From the NCBI GenBank assembly GCA_008933995.1, contig WARS01000008.1, forward strand, positions 14,533,648 to 14,597,647: a stretch of DNA of 64,000 nt, read 5' to 3'. Made by a program: the position numbers and the translations under genes. A model generated the notes under the pieces. That model was not told the DNA's origin. It did not search any database and was given only the letters and a program-made list of their open reading frames with translations. Below are positions 1 to 13,639 of the stretch, piece after piece. Source of the DNA: Datnioides undecimradiatus. Taxonomy: Eukaryota > Chordata > Actinopteri > Lobotiformes > Datnioididae. The stretch's first letter is position 1. Each line of letters opens with the position of its first letter.

Positions 1-3000
1 GATGCAGTCTCTTCCACATACAAGCGCACACAAACACACAGATACACACGCACATGTTGGCACAGAGACATTACATCTGTCTCAAGATGCTCATATGCAC
101 GCAAACAAAGTCCCTTCCTTCGATATTTTTGCAGTCCAACGCAGTCATATCAGTGTGCGCGATAGCGAGGCGTCACCCGAGGATGTTTCCTTGCCCTTGG
201 TGCCTGTCTGGGCTCGGCTAGGCTCTGACGAGGGCCGCAGATGGGGACTGAAAGGGGAGGTGGGGAGGAGAGACAGAGATGGGGGTGAGTGAGGAAGGAC
301 TGGGGGAGAGAAAGAGAGGCGAATGAAGGAGACGACGGGAGAAATGAAAGTGGAAAGAGTGAGGAGGCAGGGCAGGGAGGGAAAAGTACAAACAGAGGAA
401 CGAGGAAGGAGTAAGACGGAAAGGGAGTGGAGAGAAGCACAGACGAGGAAGACAGTGCAAGGAATAAGAGGATGGAAAGAGAAGACCAAGATCGTGTGTG
501 TGTGTGTGTGTGTGTTAGCAGTGTTTGTGTGTGCATGCACGTGCAGAGGAAGCCTCCCTGGAAAAATACCAGCCTTCTTTCCCACTTCCTTCACTGATTC
601 GTCTCATCAGAGTCCATTTGGCCGCCGTGCTGCACGCCCATGCACCACCGCCACCCTGGTGGTGGCACCCTGCCCTTCTCCTCTGCCCCCACCCCCCCCA
701 CACACACCCAGCATTTCATTCCTCTCATTCCTCGTCTCCCTCCAGGTTCCCCTTCTTCTCTTTCACACGACAGCCATCTGGGTGTAAGAAAGTAGCGCGG
801 CCTCAAGATGTCACTGTTCTTAATTTGCATTCATGTGATTTTCGGCTCTGAGTGTAAACTATCAGTGCACAGCATCTGAAACTTGCAAAACTTTAAATGT
901 AATCAGTTTTGAGAGCAAAGCATTGTCTATTTATGTCCATAAAAACACCCGTTATTAATAAGAATATTACTGATAAGGGCTAGAAAGACAAGACAGAGAC
1001 ATTTGAACTTAACTTACAGTAAGTTTAAAAAGAAGAAACAAAGCTTTGACTTATAGAAGGCTTAAAAATACCTAAATAAATAAATAAACAGTCAAGAGTG
1101 AGAATTTACTCAATAAAGCTTTAGACTGAAAAACTTTTCCTTCAAACTTTACATCCAGCCTTCACTTGCATGTTTAAAAAGCTCTTACTCGCTTTAAATA
1201 CTGCATTGGAGAAGTACAAACCTCTCCTCTGTTTGATAAGAGAGAAAGAAGCCATAGACGGTTATTTAGGTTTATTATAAAACAAGAATAAAAGACGTGG
1301 TTCTGCAGTCTGATTGGTACCTCATGTGCAAGCTAGTGAATAACGGGCTATTTATAGAAGCAGGAAGCGAGCTTCTGATGAGTCACTGCTACTTCCTAAA
1401 GAACCAAACGCAGGCCCTGTGCAACTCACAGTCCTCTAATTACCCGCATACTGTAACCAAGTAGATGAATGACAGAAAAAAAGAATTGGAGTTATGGGTA
1501 TGTTTTTGTATACCCAGCTTATGGAGACCACTCAAGAGGAGTCATGATTAGTGCTGAGAGCTTTGAGTGTTATGTTGCCTCAGTAAAGCTCAAAATGTAT
1601 CCAGTACTTTAGTTGTTGCGGACCTTTTAGGCCACATTATGGGACAGTATCCAGTGGAGGCGAAGCAGTACGCGTCAGTATCCTCCCAAAATATTAAGCT
1701 CTACGCTGCTGAGAACTGATGATATATGAAATAAAGAGGTCTTTTACTTAACTGCGAGAAAGGTGTTGCAGTGATCTTTGTATTAATTTCACATTAAATA
1801 AATCTGCTGGCTCATACCGATGTTGCATTAAGACATGATATGACATGATGCGTATTTAAGGCAAAATGCACACATTTATCAACACTACCTGGCAGCGACG
1901 GTTGTCCAACTATCAGCCAGACTGCAGCTGCTAGCCAGGAGTAGCATACATATGCTAACAGGCTAACTGGCACCGAGTGTCTGACCGTCTCAATATAGTT
2001 CGAAACAGTCACTAAACTGATCACTAAAAGGTATAGTTCACTCAGTTTTGGCCCGCACTAGTCATGATATGCAGAGAAATGTCGTAACTGGCAGGAGAAG
2101 CTTTTTTTCAGTAGAGACCACTCGTCACTCAGCTGCCCAGGTTAACCTGACTCACAAGATTCACAGGCTCTTGTGTGGAGGAAGTTTTAGTGAAACAAAC
2201 ACTTAAATAGGACACCTGTGGCGGCTTAATCAGCTTACTGTAATACGAAGTCAGACAGGTTAATGTTGCAGGAAACCAGGATGGGGTTCACCGCACTGAA
2301 GCTTAGTCTCATACTGTAATACTGTCTGATTGTTCGCTCCGAGAACATCGCAGAACATTGCCGATACAATGCAGCGGGCGTCCTGCTGCTTCTACTGTAG
2401 GTCTGCATGTGTGTGAGTGTGTGTTGTCCACACTCACACACACACACACGCAGGCTCACTCTCGCACACTCAAATGGTCTGATCTCCCTTCTCTACTGAA
2501 GGCACAACAAGGTTATGTTGTGTATTGAAACACCGCTTAGTCACCCATCATCTTGAACACGGCTTTAGAAAACTGGACAAACAACAGACAGAAAAAGCAT
2601 CACGTTCATCAAAATATTATATATCATACATATAATATGTATGTATGTATCAGATCATGTTCTACCCTTGATCAAGTCCCTGTTAAGAGAGCACATGCTG
2701 TGATTTAGCAAGCAGCCAGTTATGCTCAGGAGGTATTTACTGACCATAAATGGGTAACATTGACTTAAGTCCTGTGAATGCAAGCTAATACTGCATTCAT
2801 GTCAAATCAGGCTGTAATTATGGACATCAGCGTGAGAAGAAAAACCCTTCACATCAGCCTCTGAGTTGTTAATTTGAGCTGGAGATATCGGGGATTTGTG
2901 ACAGCTACAATATCTTCCACTTGGTGGAAAGACTTATGGAGGTGTCAGCAGTACTGCAGCAAGACATCTGCCACCAAACACACGCTAAATCAAGTCGACT

Positions 3001-5575
3001 GCCTAAAATGAGCTTTACATAGCTCATTCCCGCTTCGCGTGTTGACAGATTCCTCCAGATACAGAACACAAAGAAAATTACTTTAAGCAATATAAATGGT
3101 GTGACTACAGGGCTAGCAGTGGGAGTATAACTCGCGGTTTTCTTGTTCTTTGCATTCAGATTGCATAAATGTAGCATAATTGCCTCCCCACATCCCCCAA
3201 ATCTTGCAACTAGCTAACACATCTTGCAGCAGTCTGTCTTGATCGATGCCAAAAACTAGCATTGGAAGTTTGATGTAATTACCAAATGCTAGCGGCCACA
3301 GTACAGGCCCCTGAAAAAAGAAATCCCGTGACTGTAACATGTCGCTAAGTAATGCACTGCTGCCTGACACTGATTATTAGCAGTCGGAGAAACACATAAA
3401 AACTCTGCCAAGGCATCAAGCCTTAACACTGTATCTGTCTGGAATACCATACAAAGTCAAACACTGTCCGTGACCACCCCTGTACGTGTTATGTCATTTG
3501 CCCGAGTAAAAACTGCAGCTCAGCCACCAGCTATTCCCCCTGTGTGTCATTCGTTCTGTCTGGGTGCATGTCTGGGCATGTCGCAGAAAGGCCTGAAGCC
3601 TGATTTATACTAACTGTGTAGTATAAAGACCCACCCAAGTCTGGATCTGACTGCCTGCAAGACTGCTTTCCTGAAGGGTGTGAAGGGGTAGTGAGGGGTT
3701 TGGGCTAATGGAGGGACTCGGTGGGAAGAGGAGACGGACGGCAGGAGAGGAGGGGAGGGGAGGGATCTCGGGAGGAAGGGAAAATGTGGGTCAACACAGT
3801 CAAAGCCCTGTCACATGTTCCAGTCAGCTGGAATCTCGCCTCTAGTCCAAACCAGAATGTTATGTAAGAGGTTATTGATCCGTGAGAGTGCACGTCGGAA
3901 AACGGAGTGCCAGTTGGGGCTGAGGCATCTCGCTGGTCTGTCTGCCGCAATGCTGTCACATGGTGTCACAGCATGGAAAGCAGACGTGCTAGAGTATTGC
4001 TGGAGGTGCTGACGGACTGGCGCGAACTGATCCGATGAGTATCAGATTTTGAGTTTAAATGAAACAAAAGATTTGGCAGGATTTTAATATTTAACCTGCC
4101 GGTGTGAAAAAGCGCGGCCCTGGCACTTTGATACCGAGAAAAAGAAAATGCCTGAGAGTGGCCTGTCAGCTCTAATAGCTACCACTTGTCACTAACACGT
4201 CTTCTCACAAAGTCTCCCTATCAGAGTGATGTCATCACTTGCAGCAGCCACGGTTCTGCCTGCCTGTCTCCATCTATTAGCTTCAACAGCTCTCACCGTC
4301 ACTTTTTTTTTTCCTCTCTTTTTAAGAAGAGAGGTACATTTCATACACTATCATCATTAGTAGTTCCAAGCATCAGACAAATAAGGGTGTTTGGAAAGAG
4401 TGGAGGTTGGATCAGACTGTCTGAGGATAATGTGTTCCTTTTTCCACGAGCAAGGCTAATCATATCAGTAAGTAGGCCTTGGCCCTGCATGTGGCAACCA
4501 AGATAAACCTTATGGAAATGCTGTTCTCTGAGAATTCGGGCACGACCGCGCATTGCCGTGGCCTCCTCGTCCTCACATGCAAAGGGATCAGAGTTCCCTT
4601 TCTGCTGTGGGGAAAAGTGGGTAATGAGTAGGGGAATGATATAACAGAGAGGCACACGGACCAAAGTAACCCTTTACACTGAAAACAGGCTGCTACACCT
4701 GCAGTTCAGAGGTTAATGTCAACTGTGACTGCATAAAAAAAAACTCCTCTCTCAGTTAATCCTGGCAACAGTTACATGAAAGACCGCGGTTGACATCACA
4801 GCCACAACAAGATTATGAAACAGCTGGTTGTGGATCACATGAATCAATGAGGAAACAGCTGATTCCCTTTTCTGTCGAACGGTGAAGAAAGTAGGTGATT
4901 TCTTAAAGGGTTCAGGGTTCAAGTGGGAACATTTCCTGGAACAAACAAACTCAACGTGGAGAGGTGACGGAGACCGAGGGCAGCGGTTACAGTTCACTGA
5001 CAGCAGAAGAGTGCAACGGCACAGAAAGGAGAGCACAAGGAGTACAGCACTTTGGACCAATGTCTAATCTGCTGGGAGACGAATTATTCCTTTAATTGTC
5101 ATGCTTGTTATGCAAACGGACCCTTAGATTCACCTTGTGGCATGAATAGAAAAGACTTTAACATTCAAAACCCCTCCAGCTTTCCTCGAGTCGCCCAACA
5201 AACCGGCACGCCTGTACAACGCAACTAAACATTGTTTTCAGGAAAATTCCCTCTCGAAATCACTTCACTGGCAAAAACTCTCACACTTGTTTGTGAAGCT
5301 GCAGAGCTGTCAGTTATAAACTGAATGTGCTGAAGCGACACAAAGTTGCAAACGGTGGCAAGTGTCAGCAAGAATAAGAAAATTAGCCTATAAAACTGGT
5401 ATTTGCAAAATGTTAGCAATTGATTTATTTGCATAAATGTATGTATTTTGAATATCCTCACCACTGGTGTTTTGCCACTAGTGGAAAATATATTTTATTT
5501 TATTGTTTGTTTGTTGTTGTTTTTTTCAAGAGTTTGATAGCACCATTAGACTGAACACATATGTTTAATATAAAA
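1..5575. other. Gene-free stretch, no supported feature except low-complexity DNA
   Basis: I read both strands and found no exon with convincing splice borders or recognisable protein similarity. Contents: purine-rich DNA at about 230-480 (long GA/GGA runs), a (GT)n tract at 494-515, short CA runs near 20-60 and 2,435-2,450, and TAGC-rich DNA around 1,890-1,970 that resembles decayed fish repeat material. The open frames here are produced by the purine/pyrimidine bias and the microsatellites. Most likely intergenic. Confidence 0.6.
494..515. repeat. (GT)11 microsatellite
   Basis: Perfect dinucleotide run directly visible. Overlapping open frames with Cys-Val repeats are artefacts of this tract. 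Confidence 0.95.
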
Positions 5576-5579
5576 CTAC

Positions 5580-6145
5580 AGCCGGGAGCTGGTTAGCTTA
5601 GCTTAGCATAAAGACAGGAAACAGGCAAAGATGCAAGGGGAACAAGACGCGTTCTGTGCAAATGAGCTTTGGCGCTGCTGCTGGGACAGAGCCTGGATAG
5701 CTGTTTCTTCAAGCTAAGCTAACTAGAGGGCGGGCGTCTCAACCCGCATTTAGCTAAACCAGACAATCTGCTAAGCTAAGGCACTGAGTTTGCTATATGT
5801 TACTCACACAATCCATTACATAAATTACACATTGGTGGCCACCTTTCACATGACCATCAAAAAGAATAGTTTCGTATATGCTCTCGGTAGATTGTTTGAA
5901 CTCAGACACACATTAGGCAACACAATGTCACTGGCACTTGTAATATGGTACGATGCAACCAAACCCAACAGAAACAAAAGGACCCTTCAGCTGTTGCCAT
6001 CATGCTTTAGATGGATAGCTAAGTGAAAAACTAACTGTCTCCTTGCTCCAGTATCATTTTAAAGCGACAGACAGTGATGGTATTGATATTTTCACCTAAC
6101 TCAGCAATGAGGAATGAAAAATGAAACCTATAACTTCCCAAATTA
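5580..6145 (+). repeat. Decayed fold-back (MITE-like) repeat, copy A of the GGTTAGCTTAGCTTAGC family
   Basis: The left part contains GGTTAGCTTAGCTTAGC followed by ATAAAGACAGGAAACAGG at about 5,590-5,625. Complementary segments AGCTAAGCTAAC and GCTAAGCTAAGG follow at about 5,713-5,780. The right part (about 6,060-6,140) has ACAGACAGTGATGGTATTGAT, then TTTTCACCTAACTCAGCAATG, the inverted counterpart of the ends of this family. I recognise the pattern as a very common repeat in spiny-rayed fishes, whose two ends are inverted repeats of each other. No coding capacity is left. Boundaries are approximate; related fragments occur at 34,477-34,627 and 49,985-50,165. Confidence 0.65.
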
Positions 6146-9100
6146 TCTGTTGTTTTAAAGACATTGTTGTGAGCTATGTCTTTAAGAGGCCCCTTCTTCT
6201 CTTGCAGTGGTAGCTGGGATGCTGAAGATGGCTGCAGTTGCGGAATTACTGCTAGCTACAGTATATATATATAGCCCCTGTCTTGTCACTGAGGTGTGCT
6301 GTGCTATGCTGACTGTTGCAGGCCTGACCAGAACAATACTCAGGAGTATACTTCTCCTGTGGCCGAATGGAAGTTTCCACTGCTGCTCACAGACCTGACT
6401 TCTTCACAATACTGCTCAGTGTTACAGTATAGAGAGGAAGGAGGAACAGTGCCAGACCAGATTATAATGTGGGTCATTCAATCTATAACAGAGCCGAAAG
6501 GGCCAACTCATTATCAACTGCAAATCTGTGTACCAGCGTGAGGATGACTCGGCCGGTCATATTTGAGGAAACACATTTAAAGAGGGGGAGGATGGAAAAG
6601 ATTCTCATTGTGAGAAATGAAGGCCATCTTTAGACTGACGATCTCCAGAGACTGACTTAAAATACAAACCAGGTCAAAACTAAACTTTCATGACATGGTC
6701 CAATCATAGTAATCATCATTAAAAGTGTATCAAACTAAAGTTCGCTGAAGATTGAGCCCCCTAAGCCGAAGCCTGAAGCCTCATCCTATATTCCCCTCAT
6801 TCAGTGAGAAAAGCTAATGAGCAATTGAGTTTTCAGAGACTTGTTCATAATCTTTGCTTTTGCACCATTACTAACAGGTATAGTCTAGCGTAATGGTAGT
6901 TTATGCAGGACAAGTCGCACAGGTGAATCAGTGCATTGCATTGTTTTGGGCTGTGAGGTCTGATCAACCCTGGATAGGTTGCCTGGGTGATGTTTAAAGA
7001 CCCAAAATACCCAGTAACCCCATCAATGGCATTGTGTCCCAGAGCGCAATGAGGTGTAATCATTATCCTTTCTGTTATGTTTTTAATGTCCTTGCATGTG
7101 TCTTTTCATGTGGGTTTATGTCTTGAGAAGCTCTCTGTGTTTTATTGTTTTGCATTAAATGTGAAACACCGAATAACCGTAGTTAGAGCGTGGTTGTCTG
7201 ACAGTGACCTCTGGATCTGCAGTAGGCGACCTTGGAAAGATATTACAATATATTCTCTCACTCTTGCAGAACTTCCTGTTTCAGACAATATGTTATGAAA
7301 CATTTAGGAATCAGTTCTGTCAAGAGGCATTTTGTTTCAGCTTATGCTTCTAATATCATCTAAAGAACCAACCTACATTTATTACTCTCTCTTTACCACT
7401 CAGCTGCTATTCTCAATGCTAATTGAGATGAGGACTCGTTTAAAAGCACTACAGTCCCTCAGTCAACGGCTCTCTGATCACCCAAAATTGTACGGTTTGA
7501 ACCATTTTCATCTCCACTTTTCAAGCAAAATGTTAATCTAACACAGTGTCAATGGGTAACCACAGTGCCCCTCACAGATAGCTGCCCATAGATCATTTGC
7601 TGGCTAAAATCGGCTGTGATACACTTGTTAAAGCATTGTACTTTAATGCACATGGATGTCACCCAACTTCCCAACAGCCAACACTTACTCAGAGAGTGTC
7701 CTCTGAGTGAAAAAGATAGTTGTAACCCTCTAATGGACACAAGGTCTTTACCTACAACTGTGCAGAACAACCTGGGCCACATACGTTCGTGATCTGCACA
7801 AGAGAGGGGGAGTGAACACTTGGCCTGATTTTGAAAGTGCATTTTTCAGCTTCCTTCAGAAGGCTGCAAAGCTGGCCCTTTAAATCGCTGCAAAGTGTCA
7901 TCTCACACGCACCCAACTTTGCTGAGTCATTGGGTTCAGACTGCTTTTGTAACCTCCACCCAGCAGGGCTTCTCATTGGCTTCGCTCTCCACACTGCACT
8001 CCACGTGGTTGGCTGCCAGCACTACTAATCAGTTTCTTTTCGCCAGAGGCATTTCTTAAAGTGACAGAGGTGCTCCCCTTACTCCCCCGTGACTGATGTC
8101 TAACTGACAGTCTGTTATCAGAACCAAGAAACCCATAGTAGTTTAGTTGTGGGGATTTTGGAAAGTGTGATGCTGTGTGGGACAAAGCTGCAAAGGGAAA
8201 GACAGGACGGGTGGTGGAGTGGCGAGACAGGCAGACACTTCGCGGTGGTAAAATCAGAGACTGAGGAGGAGTCAGCATTCTGGAGTGAAGACAGTGGCAG
8301 AGGAATAGGTGTATGTGAGACCTCTGGCATCCAACAGGCCAAGAAGGAGGTCACTGGATGTCAGCAATTCAAAGTTGCTTTACTGAGTCAGCAAATAAAA
8401 CCGAAAGAGCAAAGTAACTGCCTATTTAAGGGTGCACCTGATGGTATTGACAGTTTTATTTAAAGAAATACCACAATGTTTTGATGCTCATGTCTCATTT
8501 TAAGTGAATTTAACTAGGTAAGCTATGTGACTATTCAGCATGAACACTGACATGTATAAATACTAGCAGTGTAATTGACAGCCTGTCCACCAATTCAAGT
8601 CTGAACACTGAATACAGTACCTTAACAATCAATAAATGGATAAACATGTGCACTGCTCATGTTTCCCTGAGGATGATGTCTCCATGGGGTCAATATATTT
8701 GATTTTTAATACATTTCTCAATAGATTTGCATTTAAAAACTATATAATGCTCATGTAACAGCATGGTAATATTGGAGATTTAGTTTGCCTTATGTTGGAT
8801 TGAATAGCTTTATAATGTTTTATAGATAGCTACATAGACAGTTCATTCATTCATGGGAGTTTCCAGCTGAATCCCCTGAATAACTATAGGCCTGAGTATA
8901 TACACAATATCCATGTTTCCTCCTCTATTTCAACATCTCAAGTCTTGTTGTTGACAGATTAAAGCTTTACTTTTCTCCTCTTTAATGGCGGCGTCTCACA
9001 TTTAACACAGTATGTGTGGTGGGGGGGATACCTTGATTAAGGAATCAGTTCACAAAATTCTCTTTTGCAACATGAGTCAAAACTTAATTGAAGACTAGAC

Positions 9101-9780
9101 TGCTTTGCTCACCAATCTGAATTGCTAATCCGTGGCCTTTGAGCGGCATTACATCTGCAGTGGCTGCTTCTTCTTAGCGTGGCTTGAATTTAGTTAAACA
9201 ATTAGTTTGGACCGTAACGCGGTGGGTTTTGGTTTAAAAGGCTAAAAGCAGATAACGGCAAAAGAATGATCCAGCACATAAATTCATTTAAGAAACTAAC
9301 AGCGTGCCTCAGTGTGCCTCCCTCTGTCTTTGTGTGACTAAAAGAAAAATGTACGGTCACATGATTAATTTTCCTATGCTACCAAGTTGTGACTCTACTT
9401 CCCCACCAGCTCATAGGGGACAAGTAGTAAAACACTTTTTATTGTCATCACTAAAAGCATATTGAGTTACAGAATGTATGTGTGCATTACTAAAAATACT
9501 CCATACTGATACTGAGATCTGAAGAGGGTGAGGTAGCGTTTTACTTCCTGAGTGAATCAGTGTTACTACCAACAAAAGACCTGCATCACAGAGTAAGCTA
9601 GCCCTGTGTTCAGCCTCTGGTGTGACGTATTTAAGTGTTAGCACAGTGTTCAGTGGAAACACTATGCTGCTGCTGCTTCCTGTGTCTACCACACAGCACG
9701 GACACGTGAACAATGCTGTGATTTAAGTGCAGCAAACCGTTAGTTAGAGCCACACGTCTCCCTTCAATAGATGCTACCCT

Positions 9781-9822
<42 letters not shown>

Positions 9823-10480
9823 TGTGTCCAGTGTCTGCTCTTCCTTTGTTTCTCCTCTTCCCACAGATGCAATCTTGCTTGTTCACTGCATAAATCCCTC
9901 TCTTAAATAGATTCCAAGGAGCAATCAGCACCTTTGCCAGACAAGGAGCAATCTGGAAACTATTCAAGCCAGGTAATGGCTCACCAAAGCCGAACAGAGA
10001 GAACACATTGCATAGCCGCACACTACAAAAGGTGGGGGACTTTCTGCTTCGAGTGAGCGAGACGGAGTCTCACAGATGAAATTGAGAGCCTGGAGCCATA
10101 AGTCAGTGGGTTCAACACTGACAGACTGCAGAGGATATTACCAAAACCATCGTGGACATTCAGGATCAAGGTATTATGGCCCAAGACAGAGCGGCTCAGT
10201 AATAGAGAGGTTTTAGTGAAGAACTTTGGTAGCATGACTTTCAGTCATTCTGCTGAGCGAACACAACAGCAAACTGTAGCACGGTAATATTTATTGGCTG
10301 ATTTACTCACTTATCTTGATTATTGAATTTTGGGAGTTGCAACTAAACTATTGCTAGTCCAAACAGTGAAACGATGTTGTGCCATACACAGCAACATACA
10401 TTAGCTAATTAGAACTACACCGACAGCCAACGGTAATAGAAACATAATTATTTTTTCAGCTATTTGGTCTTGAACCAAAG
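6146..10480. other. Gene-free stretch
   Basis: No exon with both splice borders and coding-like base composition was found on either strand. The sequence is AT-rich, with scattered short repeats and a (CT)n tract at 9,783-9,817. Open frames of up to about 105 codons (for example at 8,149-8,463) have no recognisable protein features. Likely intergenic. Confidence 0.55.
9783..9817. repeat. (TC)n microsatellite
   Basis: About 17 uninterrupted CT units. They create spurious Arg-Glu repeats in minus-strand frames. Confidence 0.95.
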
Positions 10481-10484
10481 TATT

Positions 10485-10566
10485 GAATAAATGGAAATTT
10501 TGACCACATGATGGCTAGACGAAAAGTCAGAGGATCACCAGCGTTATTGAAAATGTCTCAAGTACA
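10485..10566. repeat. Fragment of an interspersed fish repeat
   Basis: The segment reads AAATTTTGACCACATGATGG, then a GCTAGACGAAAAGTCAGAGG and GATCACCA block. This block order (TTTGACC, GATGGcgCTAGA, AAAAGTCAgGGGATCACCA) is one I recognise from a widespread TAGC-rich repeat of percomorph genomes. Another part of the same family is at 58,465-58,630. Decayed and non-coding. Confidence 0.55.
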
Positions 10567-13500
10567 AAGCGCTTCACCCACACTCCGCTATCCTTCACCC
10601 TCATATCTGTTTTAGCAGCTTTTACACAAGTGCTCGTCTGCTCTGTGCAGGTGAAGGTACAGAAAATATAAAGGTCTTGAATCACTGCGGAAAAATAAAT
10701 CCACAAGGATGCAGACTTCAGCTATGTTGCATTGCAGTTTATTACGGGCTATCATTTCTAGAGAAAACTACTGCAAACCAATCAATTTCTGCAACAGTGT
10801 TTGGAAAAATAAAAGACCAAACAAGACTTGGGTCCTGAAAGATAATGGACATGACTTTCTGCTTTCACTTTCCACACCAAATCATATAAATATAAATCAA
10901 TCATACAATTATGACACATTTCAATAATAATCTTTGGTTGAGCGAATGAAAATAGCTTTGCTCACTTCTAATACAACTTGCCAGATGTGCAGGGTTTGGT
11001 TTTTTTTACTGTTACTCGTGATTTCACTCTTCGTATGATCACTTTTATTGCTACTAATACAATAAACAAAAGGATTTACTGATATAAAATGCAGTGAAAA
11101 TTATTCATGTGTGAAGAAAAGCCACTGTCCTAACCTCAAATAATGCTTCAGACTCGTCATCTGACTCTGGTTAAATGTAAAACACCCTGAGTTAAAACTA
11201 TTCCTTTAATTTCAAGTGATGACTAAGCACAAACATATCCACCCATCTAAAGGCTCAGTCCTGTCAAACTCAGATAAACACTTGTGAAAGCGTATTATCT
11301 ATGATAAGCATGACTAGTATTTGGACATAAGGGTCAGTCATAGCAGTTCCCTCGCTGTGTGTTTACTTAAAGAATCCCAGAGCAGTTTTATTAGTTCTGC
11401 AGCAAAGATGAGTGTGTGAGAATGCTCCATCCCTGAGATATGAACTGACTGGTTCAACCTGCCCTGATGGGTTTATGTCAACAGAGACAAAGAAAGGGGG
11501 GGGGGGGGCAGTCACAGCCACCTCACGGTGATGGTTAGAAGCATGCGAGAACAGTGAAGGGAGGACGGATTGGTTTCTTGAACGATGTGTGCCTGTGGCG
11601 CATTCCTGCCCAGCTTTGTGAATGCATCAACATAAATTGAGGCGAGGAATAAAAGCTGTGTCACTGTGCTGAGGCGGCATTGTGTTACTGCCTGTTGAAA
11701 ATATGTTACAGCAGAAAGGTTGGCAGGTTGTTGCCTTTGATCTCCGTAACTTCTCTGCTCTGTGCCTCGGACGAAATGGGATGATATGGAGTCTTGTGAA
11801 CCGCATCTTCTCTTCTGACATGAACACGCACACGTGCAGCTCGTACATGGATGTGCGTTTGCTTAAATGACCAAACGCGCATCTGCGTGATCGTGCAGTA
11901 CGTGCACCGGCGTCCATCTTGACGATCTTCGCTCTCGAAATCTATGCAAACATGCATCAATATGCGTGTGCAACATGCACTCACAAATCTGCTACATTAA
12001 AAAGTCATGATGAAAATCAGGGAGGATTTGGTTCTTCTCATGCGTGCACTGCAGTGGCTTGAGAAGACTTCAGGTATCTTTAATTATGCAGCACTGTGCA
12101 CTGCTCGTCTGTATCAAAGATTCTATACACACCGCTCTGTTTCAGGAACAAACCTGCAGTTTATATACCCACGTCACATTCAGTCCTTAAACTGTGCCTG
12201 GCTAGTCCTCTCAACCAAGCTCTTGTCATGTAAATTACATCATGTGCATTTTCATTTCACCTTGAGTTCTCAGTCGAGAGTTACCTCCACAGCTGGCACA
12301 CAAATGTTTTGTGTCCCCCCCCCCCCTCCGTTTCAAAGGGAAAACGTCGCGCGCTCCATTCTCTTTACCAAATGTGGAAGCACAGTGACTTCAGCAAGCA
12401 AGCCTCCAATTGAGGTTTTCCGTCCACGAGAAGTGCAATCACTTATTTGGGAGTAGAACCCGATTCTTACTCCACTCCAAACCACAGGTATGCTGCGTTC
12501 GCTTAAAAAAGATGCAAAACTCGACGCTGAAAAACAGTTTAAGGTGCTATGGAGTTTTGATTGTTTAAGTTTCGCCGATGCACAATTTGGATTCAACGTG
12601 GAGACTTGTTAGGAGGCCACAGACGGCACAATGTACGTAATGAAGAAGAGTTTGACCAACGTCGTGCCTGCTGCGTCTCTTTGATATAGACAACAATTAC
12701 AGATCATGAAATACATCTGCATCTCAGCTTTAAACTGATTCAAATGTACTCAAGTGGCGAGGGACAGTTTATCAACACTCCAATAACTATCTAGACTTAA
12801 GACCAATAAATCCAAGCTGTAGTCCTGGTGCCTTTTGTGAATGAATAAAGTACCATACTCTGTAATAACATAATGGTAAACGTTGCATTAAACCAGTGCA
12901 AGAATGTGCCTCTAAAATCTCTTTAGCTTATATTATAGTATAGTGGTTATAATGGTTTATTTATGGTGCTTTCCAATTTTATATCAAAACAAAACACAAT
13001 GACAAGCGTCGGCATGAAAACAGATGCATGAGCTTTTAAAATGAGCTTTAAAGCAGAGACTGTGTCGGCCAACTTGATGCTAAACAAAGTGCTGCTTCGC
13101 CCTTAGTTTGTAACCCAGATGTGGGAACAGTTCAGAGACCCAAACTAGCACACCTGTGAGGCCAACCTAGGTTTAGGAGTTTGGGATTTATACTGCAGTG
13201 CTGGAGCATTCAAGGCCAGATACGTGAACTTGGCACATCACTGTCTGAAAGCAGTCAAACCGGCCTTTCCTTGCACAGCATGGAAGTGACTAGAAGTTAC
13301 TAGAATTGGTGGTTGTGCTTTCTCATAAAACCACAACTACAACTCTGCTCATTGCACTGATTGCAAAGCTTTCTGAAGCAAATTTAAGAGCTACATAAAT
13401 AAATTTAAATAAAACTGACTTTGATAGAATTTAAAACAAAAGGCATTTGACTTTGACATTTGGTTCGAAACACAAGCTGATGACCTACAGTCACAGCAGG

Positions 13501-13635
13501 GTAAAGACATTTTATTACTTCAACTACCTATAAATATTCAATTTCATTATATTCGATTTTATCTGTCGCCTGCTAGTGTAGAAAAGTTCCTAACGCTCCA
13601 CACATAATACTTCCCAACACCTAATAGGTCAGAGG
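10567..13635. other. Gene-free stretch upstream of the CpG-rich promoter
   Basis: No supported gene. It includes a G run near 11,497-11,508 and a C run near 12,317-12,327, both uninformative. The 149-codon open frame at 12,007-12,456 spans the C run, lacks recognisable motifs and was rejected. Confidence 0.55.
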
Positions 13636-13639
13636 ATGA

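Noticed and set aside
12007-12456. 149-codon plus-strand ORF
   Set aside because: Includes a poly-C run (poly-Pro), has no domain and lies in AT-rich intergenic-looking DNA.
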